From: Thermopolyspora sp040678635 | GTDB taxonomy: Bacteria; Actinomycetota; Actinomycetes; Streptosporangiales; Streptosporangiaceae | Assembly (NCBI RefSeq): GCF_040678635.1 | Contig: NZ_JBFATZ010000008.1 | Location: forward strand, 186,001-250,000 | Reading direction: 5' to 3' | DNA: 64,000 bases | Part shown: in pieces, positions 42,162 through 50,555 of the stretch | Layout: each line of letters begins with the position of its first letter | Numbering within the stretch: position 1 is the first letter of the stretch | Program-made: the position numbers and the translations under genes | The notes under the pieces: model-generated | The model's input: only the letters and a program-made list of their open reading frames with translations | Database searches by the model: none | Told to the model about the DNA's origin: nothing

Positions 42162-42728
42162 TCACTCGTAGTCGTCGGCGGAGGTGGCCCGTCCGGCGGC
42201 GTGGTCGCGCAGCATCCGCTCCATGAGCAGGGCGTCACGCGCGAGCATGGCGAGCGCGTCGGCCTCGGCCCGTAGATCCTCGGGCGTGGTGTCGGCCGAG
42301 AGGAACTCCTCGTACTCCTCTCCGATCGGGTAGTGGGGGAAGGCGGCCGCGTCTTCGTTGTGTCGCCCCAGCCGCATCCGCATGGTGTCGCGCTCGATGG
42401 AGGCGGCGACGGCCTGCGGCGCGTCGCGGATGGCGAGCGCGGTCTCCCATGGCCCAGGCCACTCGGCTATCTCCGCCTGGGAGCGCCACTCCTCGTCGAA
42501 GTGGGCGCGGGCGGGGGCGGAGAGTGCGGCGCGCAGCGGGGCGAACTCGGGGATGTCGGCGGCGTCGACCGGCCAGTGGTCGCGGTTGATGAACGGGTCG
42601 CCTGCGGCCTGCGCGGCGGCGAGGCGCGGGGCGGTCTCGGCCATCCATGCGGCGTACTCGGCGGCCTCATGGGTTGCACAGGGGCCGATGCGGCAGGCGG
42701 GGTCGGGGTCGCAGTTGCAGAAGGTCAT
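42162..42728 (-). CDS. hypothetical protein of the element
   Basis: 188 residues, ATG with GAGGAG upstream. Cysteine-rich beginning (MTFCNCDPDPACRIGPCATH) that may bind a metal, then an acidic helical protein (WETALAIRDAPQAVAASIER, EEYEEFLSADTTPEDLRAEA). It follows the Rep-like gene by 23 bp and is likely cotranscribed with it. No family known to me. Confidence 0.65.
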   Translation of the reverse strand: MTFCNCDPDPACRIGPCATHEAAEYAAWMAETAPRLAAAQAAGDPFINRDHWPVDAADIPEFAPLRAALSAPARAHFDEEWRSQAEIAEWPGPWETALAIRDAPQAVAASIERDTMRMRLGRHNEDAAAFPHYPIGEEYEEFLSADTTPEDLRAEADALAMLARDALLMERMLRDHAAGRATSADDYE

Positions 42729-42751
42729 GGTCACTCCTCGTGTCGGGATGT

Positions 42752-43831
42752 TCAGGGTAGGGCGGCCGGGATCGCGTTCTCTGCGAGTTCGACGGCGAGG
42801 ATGAACACCTGGTCGCGTGGGGCGTCCGCGCCGAGCTGCTGCCGTGCGGCCAGGATCCAGCGGTCGAAGTCGCCGAGGCGGGCGAGCGCCGCGCGTGCGG
42901 CGGCGGCGCGCGGGTCGGGCTGGGGTGCCTCGTCGTCGCGGGGCGGCCGGGGGCGTGCGACGGCCGGTGGCGGGTTCTCGTCGTTGAGGTTTTCTGCCCC
43001 GGCGGCGGGGTTGGTGTCCTCGTCGGCGGGATCAGGGGCAGGGGCTTGGAGTGGGGCGAGCGAAGCGAGCGGGGCGCTCAGCCCGTCCGACGGGTCAGGG
43101 TCGTCGGGGTTTTGATCGGGATATGAATCATCGTCGTCTCGCGCGCCCGCGCGCGCGGACAGCAACCGTGAGCTACGGACCTCAGCTTTCTCCCATGGAA
43201 GGTCTGTTGTAGAGGGGAGGTGATCTAGGGAAGGTGGGTGGACATCCTGGGTGTCCGTAGAAAACGGCGACTCGTGTCCGTAGAAACGCGTTTCAGGTGA
43301 CACCTGGGTGTCCGTAGAACCGTCGTCCCGCCCTTCGGTTCTACGGTCATCTGATGTCCGTAGAACGTCCCGCGGATCGCTGCCGCTTCTACGGTCATCG
43401 TCGGTGTCCGTAGAACTTCCCGCCTGCTCGCGGCTCGCGCGCTGCCGCCGCTTGGAGTCGGCCCGGTTCGCCTCGGCGATGTCCCCCACGATCTTCCGGT
43501 ACTCGTCGGGGTTCGGCAGGTCGACGCATGCCGAGAGCTGCGGGCCAAGGATGAGCCGATAAGTGTCGGCCTGCTTCCGCCGCCGGTTGCCGCGCTTCAC
43601 CAGCTCGACGAGGCCGACCTCGCGCATCCATGCGAGGTAGCGGCTGGCGGTGCGGTAGCTCACGTCGCAGTCGGCGGCGAGGCGCGCGGTTCCGCAGAAG
43701 ATGCCGGTGCCGTCGGCGTTCGCGTAGGAGCCGAACGCCAGGCAGGCGAGTTTCCGCTCCTTCTCGATGCGTGCGCGCCGTACGAGTTCCATCCACGCGC
43801 CGAGTGAGATGCCTCCGTACTCGGCGTCCAT
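42752..43831 (-). CDS. helix-turn-helix Rep-like protein with internal DNA repeats
   Basis: 359 residues. An N-terminal winged helix-turn-helix (WMELVRRARIEKERKLACLA, ARLAADCDVSYRTASRYLAW, VGLVELVKRGNRRRKQADTY) is like that of plasmid and phage replication initiators. Residues 150-260 are disordered and acidic, and are coded by the iteron-like array. The C terminus (ARAALARLGDFDRWILAARQ) is a short helical domain. Start ATG with GGGGGCG upstream. Likely the initiator of the element; no primase or helicase motif is visible, so it would have to recruit host proteins (inference). Confidence 0.72.
   Translation of the reverse strand: MDAEYGGISLGAWMELVRRARIEKERKLACLAFGSYANADGTGIFCGTARLAADCDVSYRTASRYLAWMREVGLVELVKRGNRRRKQADTYRLILGPQLSACVDLPNPDEYRKIVGDIAEANRADSKRRQRASREQAGSSTDTDDDRRSGSDPRDVLRTSDDRRTEGRDDGSTDTQVSPETRFYGHESPFSTDTQDVHPPSLDHLPSTTDLPWEKAEVRSSRLLSARAGARDDDDSYPDQNPDDPDPSDGLSAPLASLAPLQAPAPDPADEDTNPAAGAENLNDENPPPAVARPRPPRDDEAPQPDPRAAAARAALARLGDFDRWILAARQQLGADAPRDQVFILAVELAENAIPAALP
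43252..43415. repeat. iteron-like array: seven copies of TGWCCGTAGAA within the Rep-like gene
   Basis: Direct copies of TGTCCGTAGAA at 43252, 43275, 43309, 43355 and 43405; inverted copies (TTCTACGGTCA) at 43339 and 43387. Their frames relative to the gene are not the same, so the peptide read is STDT, FYGH or LRT. This shows constraint on DNA, not on protein. Such an array inside an initiator gene is what iteron origins look like. An alternative is an autoregulatory operator. Confidence 0.85.
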
Positions 43832-44179
43832 CAGCGCCCCCGGTGCTCGACGGCGAGCGGGCGCGTAATTGGGCGTGCGTGGGCACGCGAAGGTATGGTG
43901 ACCACTTGGGTCGCCTCCTGGTGATGTCAGGCGGTTGGCCAAGGGCCTGTCAGGTGTGTCCAGCACCCGGCGGGCCCGTTCTATGTTCAGGTGTTCGATC
44001 AGCACTCTAGCGGTGCGCAGCCACGATCGTACGCCCCGTGATCAGGCGTCACAGCAGGCCAGCCCGCGCCGCCCGCGCCGCGCCGGGCGAACACTCCTGG
44101 AGCACCAGCCCACCGCGTGACCAACCACCCGCCGCCAGGCGGCATCCAACGGGTCGCGACCCCGACACCAGGAGTGACC
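43832..44179. other. 348-bp divergent gap of Rep-like and lipoprotein genes
   Basis: Divergent promoters for the Rep-like gene and the lipoprotein gene should lie here. Apart from AGGAG just before the lipoprotein start I see no repeat or palindrome that stands out. Confidence 0.35.
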
Positions 44180-44593
44180 ATGCGAATCCTCGCCGCCGTC
44201 CTGCTCGCCCTCACCACCGCATGCAGCACCAGCACCGCCGCGCCGAAGCCCGCCAACATCGACATCCACGGCACCATCACCGTCACCAAAGAAGGCGTCT
44301 TCCAAGGCTCAGAAGGCGAACCCTGCCACCCCGACAGCGGCTACAGCGACATCCGCCCCGGCACCCAGGTCGTGATCACCGACCCCACAGGCAAAACCAT
44401 CGCCGTCGGCGCGCTCGGCAACGGGACCAACCGCACCCGGAGCACCTCATACCTCAGCGACTGCGAGTTCCCCTTCCGCGTCACCGCCCCCGCCGGGCAG
44501 CAGTTCTACGGCGTGGAGATCGGCCGCCGGGGCCGCCTGCAATACGCGGCGGATCGCCTCGGACAGCCCCTTGAGCTGACGTTGGGCGACTGA
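44180..44593 (+). CDS. secreted lipoprotein of unknown function
   Basis: 137 residues, AGGAG before the ATG. Signal peptide MRILAAVLLALTTAC with lipobox LTTAC, then a small beta-rich domain (DIHGTITVTKEGVFQGSEGE, VVITDPTGKTIAVGALGNGT, CEFPFRVTAPAGQQFYGVEI). Actinobacterial lipoproteins of this size with a GTxxV opening are common; a surface role or immunity role is possible. Confidence 0.8.
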   Translation: MRILAAVLLALTTACSTSTAAPKPANIDIHGTITVTKEGVFQGSEGEPCHPDSGYSDIRPGTQVVITDPTGKTIAVGALGNGTNRTRSTSYLSDCEFPFRVTAPAGQQFYGVEIGRRGRLQYAADRLGQPLELTLGD

Positions 44594-44701
44594 CGCCGGC
44601 TAGCACGGGTCGGCCGCCCCGGGAAGTCGCCGGGCGCGAGCGGATCCGATCCCCCGCACGCGACTCCATCGGCACCCCTACGCCACAAGAAGTCACGATC
44701 C

Positions 44702-45175
44702 GTGACCCCTATCTTCATGGTCGTGACCGACACACCAGACACGACCACCCCCGACCCCGACCTCGCCCACCTCGCCGACCTCATCAGCATGATCCCCGGC
44801 CCCGACGACCCATACTTCTGGAAGAGCCTCCCGAGCGAGAGCCGGACCGACTACATCTTCCAGAAGCTCGTACCGCAGATGCAGCTCCTCCGTAAGCCCA
44901 ACCCGGAGCCGGTCGAGATCGCGAGCCTTGCCAAGTACCTGATCTACTTCTTCGGCTCCACCACGGCCAAACTGCACGACCACATCGGCCGACAGACCGA
45001 CATCGCCCCCTACGAGCTGACCGGCCGCCTCTGGGTCGAGGACCTGCACGCCACCTGCTGGCGGCTATACGTCCGCTACCACGCCCGCACGCGGACCGGC
45101 AGGTGGGAGCGCAAGTGGCCCGAGGACTTCCACGCCTGGTGGGCCGCGAGGCGAGAGAGCGAGCCCGCCGAGTGA
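44702..45175 (+). CDS. hypothetical protein coupled to GNAT gene
   Basis: 157 residues from the first GTG, or 152/150 from nearby ATG/GTG; no clear ribosome site. It is a soluble alpha-rich protein (DYIFQKLVPQMQLLRKPNPE, ATCWRLYVRYHARTRTGRWE). The stop overlaps the GNAT start by GTGA, so the two are one operon. Function unknown. Confidence 0.65.
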   Translation: MTPIFMVVTDTPDTTTPDPDLAHLADLISMIPGPDDPYFWKSLPSESRTDYIFQKLVPQMQLLRKPNPEPVEIASLAKYLIYFFGSTTAKLHDHIGRQTDIAPYELTGRLWVEDLHATCWRLYVRYHARTRTGRWERKWPEDFHAWWAARRESEPAE

Positions 45176-45855
45176 AGGACCTGGCGTGGGACCACGGCCC
45201 GCACATCCGCATCCGCCAAGCCGCCCCGGCCGACGTGCCCGCCATCCGCGACCTCGCACCCCTGGCAGGCGAAGGCGTGGAACTGGAACCACCGCTCGCC
45301 GACGCGGTGACCGCCGGGTACGCCGGCGCCGCCCTCCAGACTGGAGTCCACGACGGCATCACGGCTCTGCACGACCGGCTCCTTGCCTCGCTGACCGGCC
45401 CCGAAGACGTGCTCCGCGCCTACCTGAACGTCGCCTTGGTGCTCGTGGCAGAGCATGACCGCGACGGCGTTGTGGGCACGCTGCTCGCGTACCCGCCGAT
45501 CCGTGTCGTCGAGCAGTTCCGCGCCATCGCCTTGATTCAGGGCGCGTCTCCCCTGGTGGGCGTGACGGGTTTAGTGAAGATCAAGGCGGTGGTTGTCGCC
45601 GAGTCGGCCCGCGGCGGGCGAATCGGCCCCGAGTTCCTGAAGCGGTGCCGCCAGGTCTACTTCGGGTGCGGCTACCAGTTGCTGTATGGCCAGATCGAGC
45701 CTTCCAGGCAGGACCTTGAGGGCTTCTACCAGAAGCAGGGATTCGCCGTGCTGGGCGTGGGTGAATCGGTCCCCCTGTGGCCGATCTTTGGTTTCAATGC
45801 GCACCTGACGGCCGAAGAGGGACAGCGGCTGTTCGTGCGCGAGAAGATCGTTTAG
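45172..45855 (+). CDS. GNAT-family acetyltransferase
   Basis: 227 residues. The fold runs from IRIRQAAPADVPAIRDLAPL to VYFGCGYQLLYGQIEPSRQD and FYQKQGFAVLGVG; the acetyl-CoA loop is in VAESARGGRIGPEFLKRC (R/QxxGxG/A pattern, slightly changed to RGGRIG). Target unknown. GTG overlaps the upstream gene stop. A strong terminator follows. Confidence 0.82.
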   Translation: MKDLAWDHGPHIRIRQAAPADVPAIRDLAPLAGEGVELEPPLADAVTAGYAGAALQTGVHDGITALHDRLLASLTGPEDVLRAYLNVALVLVAEHDRDGVVGTLLAYPPIRVVEQFRAIALIQGASPLVGVTGLVKIKAVVVAESARGGRIGPEFLKRCRQVYFGCGYQLLYGQIEPSRQDLEGFYQKQGFAVLGVGESVPLWPIFGFNAHLTAEEGQRLFVREKIV

Positions 45856-45861
45856 TCCACG

Positions 45862-45894
45862 CGAAAGGCCCCCGCCGTGCGCGGGGGCCTTTCG
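45862..45894. terminator. strong bidirectional terminator hairpin
   Basis: CGAAAGGCCCCCGC pairs perfectly with GCGGGGGCCTTTCG (14 bp) around a 5-nt loop, between the convergent GNAT gene and the zinc-cluster gene. The ends are AAAGG and CCTTT, giving a T-rich tail both ways. Confidence 0.9.
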
Positions 45895-45905
45895 TCGTCT
45901 CGCCG

Positions 45906-46193
45906 TCAGGACCGAGCAGGGACTGTGCCCATGCCCTTGCAGGGACGGCACTGCACCCACCGCTCGGTGACGACCGTGCTGCCGGACGGCGTCTTCGTCT
46001 CGACCTTCTCCAGCCAGCCGCCCTTGCCGCCGCAGTTGTCGCACTTCGTGGTGCCCTCGCCCTCCGCGCGCACGGCGGGGCGGTCGCTGGCGGCCTGGCT
46101 GGCAACGGCGGCGGCCTCGTCCGGCGTGAGGCCGGTCAAGGTCACCACGCTGCCGCGTGGCGTCGTGATGGCGGCGAAGTGGTCGCGGGTCAC
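45906..46193 (-). CDS. small DnaJ-type zinc-cluster protein
   Basis: 95 residues, GTG with AGGAG seven bases upstream. The C-terminal half carries two halves of a DnaJ central zinc motif: CDNCGGKGGW and CRPCKGMGTV. The N-terminal part (FAAITTPRGSVVTLTGLTPD) is not a J domain, so this is not a co-chaperone; such lone clusters occur in phage and mobile elements. Function unknown. Confidence 0.72.
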   Translation of the reverse strand: MTRDHFAAITTPRGSVVTLTGLTPDEAAAVASQAASDRPAVRAEGEGTTKCDNCGGKGGWLEKVETKTPSGSTVVTERWVQCRPCKGMGTVPARS

Positions 46194-46236
46194 TGGTCAC
46201 TCCTCGGACATGTCGGGGATCCGAGCGTGACACGGC

Positions 46237-46947
46237 CTACCCCTCGTCGGCCACGACTTGCCGATACTCCAGCTTGTACAGGTGCCCCGGTTTGATCATC
46301 ACCGTGACCTCGGCCACCCGGCCGCCGTCGCTGTAGATGGTGCGGAACTGCCGGAGGACCGGGACCCCTTCGGGAATGTCGAGCAACTCGGCCTCTTCGG
46401 TCGTCGGCGGTCGTGTGGAGATTTCGTCCGTCCATTCCCGCTGCGGGTAGCCCAGCTCGGCGAGGACGGCCGGCGCACCACCCCGGATCTTCCCGCGTCC
46501 GGCGAGCGCGGTCCCGGCCGCCCAGCTCGCCGGGTAATAAGACCGGGACAACTCCACGGGCACATCGCCGCGCAGCATGAGGCGGCAGCGGCAAACGGCG
46601 TGACCCTCGCCGAGATCCCGCGCCACGTCGGCGGGCGGCTCGACTTCGGCGACGTCGAGAATCTTGTAGGTCACACCCCGCGACGCCGGCTCGAAATACG
46701 CGGCGGCGCGAACGGTGAACGGATGCCCCTCCCGGACGTAGACGCCGGCCCCGGTGCGGCTGGTCAGGAAACCCTCGCCCTTGAGGATGCGCACCGCGTT
46801 CTGCACGGTGGTGCCGACGACGTCGTACTTCTCGGCGAGTTGCGCAGTTGAGGGTAGTTGCTCCCCCGGCGCGAGCAATCCGGCCATGATCTGTGCGCGC
46901 AGGTCTGCGGCCACCTTGTGTGACGGGTGCCGGGTATCTGGTCTCAC
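46237..46947 (-). CDS. GntR/HutC-family regulator with UTRA domain
   Basis: 236 residues from GTG with GGGAG upstream. N-terminal GntR winged helix (KVAADLRAQIMAGLLAPGEQ, AEKYDVVGTTVQNAVRILKG) and a UTRA ligand domain (RCRLMLRGDVPVELSRSYYP to LRQFRTIYSDGGRVAEVTVM). KorSA-like regulators of this type repress AICE transfer and excision genes. Its place directly against the broken integrase agrees with control of integrase/excision. Confidence 0.87.
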   Translation of the reverse strand: MRPDTRHPSHKVAADLRAQIMAGLLAPGEQLPSTAQLAEKYDVVGTTVQNAVRILKGEGFLTSRTGAGVYVREGHPFTVRAAAYFEPASRGVTYKILDVAEVEPPADVARDLGEGHAVCRCRLMLRGDVPVELSRSYYPASWAAGTALAGRGKIRGGAPAVLAELGYPQREWTDEISTRPPTTEEAELLDIPEGVPVLRQFRTIYSDGGRVAEVTVMIKPGHLYKLEYRQVVADEG

Positions 46948-46964
46948 CGCGTCTCCCAACCCTT

Positions 46965-47551
46965 TTCTCCCGCTGTACCACCTGGCCGTGACGCGGGGTC
47001 TGCGCCGTGGGGAGCTGTGGGGCCTGGAGTGGGTCAACATCGAGCTGGACGTCAAGGCCGAGACCGGCTGGGTGGCCGTACGCGAGGAAGAGCACGAGGT
47101 AGGCCGGGACGCCGCCGAGCGCGCGAGCGTGAAGAGCGAGGCGGGGTGGCGGACGGTCCCGCTCGACCGCAGCAACGTGCTGCTGCTGGAGTTGTGGCGG
47201 CGGCGTCAGGGCGCGGAGCGCGAGCGGGCCGGGGACGCCTGGACGGAGTCCGGCCGGGTGTTCACCGCCGAGGACGGCGGGCCGATCAGGATCGACTTCA
47301 TCGGCGACCACTTCGACGTGCTCGTGAAGCGGTACGGCCTGCCTCCGGTGCGGTTCCACGACCTTCGGCACTGCGCGGCGACGTATCTGCTCGCCGGGGG
47401 CGCGGATTTGAAGATGGTGGCCGAGACGCTCGGGCACTCGCAGTACTCGTTCACGGCCGACACCTACGCGAACGTGCTGCCCGACCTGGCGGTTACCGCT
47501 GCGGAGGCCGCGGTCGCGGTGATCCCGCGCAGGCGCTCCACCGGCGCGTAG
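46965..47551 (+). pseudogene. tyrosine integrase, catalytic C-terminal remnant
   Basis: About 195 codons. The catalytic set is intact: RGLRRGELWGL (first Arg), FHDLRHCAATYLLAGG (His-x-x-Arg), LGHSQYSFTADTYANV (His and the Tyr nucleophile). The SAM-like and arm-binding N-terminal domains, some 200 residues, are gone; the fragment begins at LYHLAVTRGLRR, right next to the GntR gene, so a deletion or rearrangement removed them. There is no start codon with ribosome site. It sits 115 bp from the tRNA-Thr att site as expected. Confidence 0.85.
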
Positions 47552-47632
47552 GGCCGGATCCCTTGCGCGGCCGGGGTTTCGCGTGGGGTGTTTCCCCGGA
47601 TGGTCCGGCATGAGATCCTCGCGGCGTGAAAA

Positions 47633-47660
47633 AGCCCCATTCCAAGATCGGAATGGGGCT
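47633..47660 (-). terminator. terminator of tRNA-Thr
   Basis: AGCCCCATTCC and GGAATGGGGCT pair perfectly (11 bp, 6-nt loop); on the minus strand TTTTTC follows. It lies 6 bp past the tRNA 3' end, inside the element. Confidence 0.88.
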
Positions 47661-47666
47661 CTGAGC

Positions 47667-47743
47667 TGGAGCCGCCTAAGGGAATCGAACCCTTGACCTA
47701 CGCATTACGAGTGCGTCGCTCTGGCCGACTGAGCTAAGGCGGC
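47667..47743 (-). tRNA. tRNA-Thr (anticodon CGT)
   Basis: Complete cloverleaf: acceptor GCCGCCT with AGGCGGC, anticodon loop CTCGTAA, T loop TTCGATT, and an encoded CCA. The 3' 49 nt are repeated at 38120-38168, identifying it as the attachment site of the element; the gene is intact. Confidence 0.96.
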
Positions 47744-47816
47744 GTGCCGTACGGCGTGAAAGAGTCTACAGGGTTGGAGGCGGTGTGCGCTCCTGGGTTA
47801 CGGGTGGTGGCGGTGG

Positions 47817-49391
47817 CTAGTCGGTTTTGGGGCAGCGGGTGCCGTCGGCGGGTGGGGTTTGGGAGATGAGGTAGCGGTCGACGAGGCGGTCGACGCAGGT
47901 GGAGCCGGTGAGGTAGGCGGTGTGGCCGTCGCCGTCGTAGGTGATGAGGCGGGCGGGCTTGAGTTGGGTGGAGAGGGCCTCGGCCCACTCGTACGGCGTG
48001 GCAGGGTCGCGAAGTGTGCCGATGACCACGATGGGTGGGGCGCCCTCGGCGGTGAGGCGGCGGTTGGCGTCGGGGCTCTTGGCGGGCCAGAAGGCGCAGG
48101 GGAGGGAGCCCCACATGATGAAGGAGCCGAAGCGGGGGGCCTCGGCGGTGGCCTTGGTGGCGGCCTGCTCGAAGGCGTTCACGGTGGTGGGGTAGGTGCG
48201 GTCGACGCAGTTGATGGCCGTGTTGGCCTCGGTCTGGTTGGAGTAGGTGCCGTCGGGGCGGCGGCCGACGAGCAGGTCGGCGACGCGGATGAGGGTGGTG
48301 CCGTCGCCGCGGAAGGCGTCGGCGAGGGCCTGGCGGAGCACGGGCCAGGACTGGCGGTCGTAGAGCGGGGTGGCGACGCCGAGCAGGGCCCAGGCCTCGT
48401 CGACCTGGCGGCCGTCGCCGAGGGAGTTGCGCAGCGGGCGGGCGTCGATGCGGCTCATGAGGTCGCTGAACTCGCGGAGCGCGCCGTCGATGTCGCGGCT
48501 GTCGAAGGGGCAGGAGGCGTCCTGGAAGCAGTCCTCGAGGAAGGACTTGAGGGCGACCTCGAAGCCGCGTGCCTGGGCCTCGTTGCTGCGTACCGGGGAC
48601 AGCGACGGATCGACGGCGCCGTCGAGGACGAGGGCGCGCACCTTGTCGGGGAACAGGTCGGCGTACATGGCGCCGAGGTGCGTGCCGTACGACTTGCCGA
48701 GGTAGGTGAGGCCCTTGTCGCCGAGGGCCTCGCGCAGTATGTCCATGTCGCGGGCGGCGTCGGCGGTGCCGACGTGCGGCAGGAGTTTCGCCGACCTCTC
48801 CTCGCAGCCTTCGGCGAAGGTGCGGGCGCCCTCTTCGAGCTCACGGACCTCGCCGGCGTCGTCGGGAGTGGCGTCGAGGCCGACGAAGGTGTCGAGTTGC
48901 GGGCCGGTCAGGCAGCGTACGGCGGACGACTGGCCGACGCCGCGCGGGTCGAAGCCGACGACGTCGAAGCGGGCCCGCACGTTCGCCGACAGGATCGCGT
49001 CGGCGGAGCGCGCGTAGTCGATGCCGGACGCTCCGGGGCCGCCGGGATTGACCAGGATTGAGCCGATGCGGTCGCCGGTGGCGGGCAACCGGATCACGCT
49101 GATCTTGATTTGCTCGCCGCCGGGTTTGTCATAGTCGAGCGGTACGGCGAGGCGGGCGCACTCGAAGCCCTGCCCGCACCCCGACCAGGACAGCTTCTGG
49201 TCGTAGTACTGTCGCAGGGACGTCGCCTCGACCGGGGACTCAGAGGGGGACCCGGAGGCGGGTCCAGAGGCGGCGGCCGACGGCGGCGTTGTGCCGCCCT
49301 GCGGGGCCGGAGGCTCGCCACCGGCGGTGGTGCATCCGGCGAGCAGGGCCGTCCCCGCCAGCAGGGCCGCGACGCGGCGCCTCACCTTCAC
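47817..49391 (-). CDS. lipoprotein alpha/beta hydrolase, tripeptidyl aminopeptidase (SlpD/SlpE, TAP) type
   Basis: 524 residues. Signal with lipobox ALLAGC, a Ser/Pro-rich linker, then a hydrolase fold: oxyanion segment LVNPGGPGASGIDYA, nucleophile GKSYGTHLG, and a final TYDGDGHTAYLTGSTCVDRL holding the His. This is the plan of Streptomyces mycelium-associated TAP proteases that remove N-terminal tripeptides. GTG start overlaps the stop of the PSP1 gene (GTGA), so it is coupled to it. Attached to the outer face of the membrane. Confidence 0.92.
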   Translation of the reverse strand: MKVRRRVAALLAGTALLAGCTTAGGEPPAPQGGTTPPSAAASGPASGSPSESPVEATSLRQYYDQKLSWSGCGQGFECARLAVPLDYDKPGGEQIKISVIRLPATGDRIGSILVNPGGPGASGIDYARSADAILSANVRARFDVVGFDPRGVGQSSAVRCLTGPQLDTFVGLDATPDDAGEVRELEEGARTFAEGCEERSAKLLPHVGTADAARDMDILREALGDKGLTYLGKSYGTHLGAMYADLFPDKVRALVLDGAVDPSLSPVRSNEAQARGFEVALKSFLEDCFQDASCPFDSRDIDGALREFSDLMSRIDARPLRNSLGDGRQVDEAWALLGVATPLYDRQSWPVLRQALADAFRGDGTTLIRVADLLVGRRPDGTYSNQTEANTAINCVDRTYPTTVNAFEQAATKATAEAPRFGSFIMWGSLPCAFWPAKSPDANRRLTAEGAPPIVVIGTLRDPATPYEWAEALSTQLKPARLITYDGDGHTAYLTGSTCVDRLVDRYLISQTPPADGTRCPKTD

Positions 49392-50224
49392 GATTCGCCC
49401 GCCTCCTGGTAGGTCTCCTCGTACGCCTGCCGGGGGCCGCACACGCTCGCCCGGGAGCAGGAGCACCGCCGCCCGCCGTCGTTGAGCCGGACGACCACCG
49501 AGTCGGAGGGCACGTTGTGCCCCACCACTGTGCCGGGTCCCTCCGGCGTGTCCACCGACGACCCGACGCGCGGTGCCGACGCCCGGAACTCCTGGTAGAG
49601 CGGGTGCTCGTACTTCAGGCAGCACATCAGCCGCCCGCACGCGCCGGCGATGCGCAGCGGATTGACCGGAAGGTCCTGGTCCTTGGCCATCCGCACCGAC
49701 ACCGGCTCGAAGTCCTTAAGGAACGTGGCGCAGCACAGGTCGCGCCCGCAGGGGCCGATGCCGCCCTGGATGCGCGCCTCGTCGCGCGGGCCGATCTGCC
49801 GGAGTTCGACGCGGGCGCGCAGGTTGCGGGCGAGGTCGCGGACGAGGGCGCGGAAGTCGACCCGGTGCGGCGCGGAGAAGTAGACGGTGTAGATGTTGTC
49901 GGCGTCCAGATAGTCGATGCCGACGACCTTCATCGGCAGCGAGTGGCGCTTGATCAAGCGCTTGGACACGCTGCGCGCCTCGGCCCGTTTGCGGCGGTTG
50001 CTCTCGTCACGGGCCAGATGTTCCTCCTGGGCGATGCCTTCGCAGACGGGGAGCCCTTCGACGTCCTCGTTCACCCACTGCGGCGCCCACACGCACTCGG
50101 CCACCTCGGGGCCCGACCCGGTCGGCACCAGGACCTTGTCGCCCACCTTGGGGCTGTGTGGTCCTGGGTCCAGGTAATACAGCCGCCCATAACGGGTGAA
50201 ACTCACCGCCATCATCATGCCCAT
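49388..50224 (-). CDS. PSP1-domain protein (RicT-like)
   Basis: 278 residues. The PSP1 core starts FTRYGRLYYLDPGPHSPKVG and has the signature cysteine pairs CGRDLCCATFL and CGRLMCCLKYE; Firmicute RicT uses these for an iron-sulfur cluster in RNA-processing complexes. In actinomycetes this gene commonly follows holB, as here. The first ATG is used; GGGAGGGG lies further upstream than usual (11 bases), so a later Met of the MGMMM start is possible. Confidence 0.9.
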   Translation of the reverse strand: MGMMMAVSFTRYGRLYYLDPGPHSPKVGDKVLVPTGSGPEVAECVWAPQWVNEDVEGLPVCEGIAQEEHLARDESNRRKRAEARSVSKRLIKRHSLPMKVVGIDYLDADNIYTVYFSAPHRVDFRALVRDLARNLRARVELRQIGPRDEARIQGGIGPCGRDLCCATFLKDFEPVSVRMAKDQDLPVNPLRIAGACGRLMCCLKYEHPLYQEFRASAPRVGSSVDTPEGPGTVVGHNVPSDSVVVRLNDGGRRCSCSRASVCGPRQAYEETYQEAGES

Positions 50225-50359
50225 GTAGCCGCGTTCCCCTCCCGCAAGGTACGGCCTGCCCCTGCATTCGCCACCTTACGCGCCGGGCAGGGCGCAGGGT
50301 CCGGCGCATCACAACCACGACGCCATCAGAGCCGGATAAAGACCGAAAACAACGACAAA

Positions 50360-50393
50360 ATACTCCCCGTCGCTCGGGTACGGCGGGGAGTAT
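50360..50393 (-). terminator. terminator after the delta-prime gene
   Basis: ATACTCCCCG and CGGGGAGTAT are perfect 10-bp arms around a 14-nt loop; on the minus strand TTTTGTCGTTGTTTTC follows. It lies in the 331-bp gap between holB and the PSP1 gene, which otherwise holds no gene I can support, so the PSP1 gene probably has its own promoter. Confidence 0.85.
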
Positions 50394-50555
50394 CGGGGCG
50401 ATCGGCGCACCAGGGCCGGGAACGGTACCAGGCCACCGCCGATCCGGGTTCGTCGCCGACGGCACGCAGGCTTCGGTACCGGCCCAAGTCCACCACACGC
50501 GACAAATCGGCCTGAATGTTCCAGAGACGCCGCCGCATGCCCGCCCGCGCGGCGG

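Larger units (their letters stand above)
38120..47715. mobile_element. decayed integrative element in tRNA-Thr(CGT)
   Basis: 9.6 kb bounded by perfect 49-bp direct repeats equal to the 3' part of tRNA-Thr, with a tyrosine-integrase remnant directly beside the intact tRNA. Inside are a HATPase, two GntR regulators, an RNase HI, a Rep-like protein with an internal iteron-like array, a lipoprotein, a GNAT enzyme and small proteins, mostly on short operons with strong ribosome sites. No FtsK/Tra-type translocase, excisionase or complete integrase is present, so it is probably immobile. The make-up recalls actinomycete integrative elements (AICE) of the pSAM2 kind. Confidence 0.85.

Noticed and set aside
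43252..43415. CRISPR array or protein repeat
   Set aside because: The unit is 11 bp with both orientations and uneven spacing, so it is not CRISPR; it is read in three frames, so it is not a peptide repeat.
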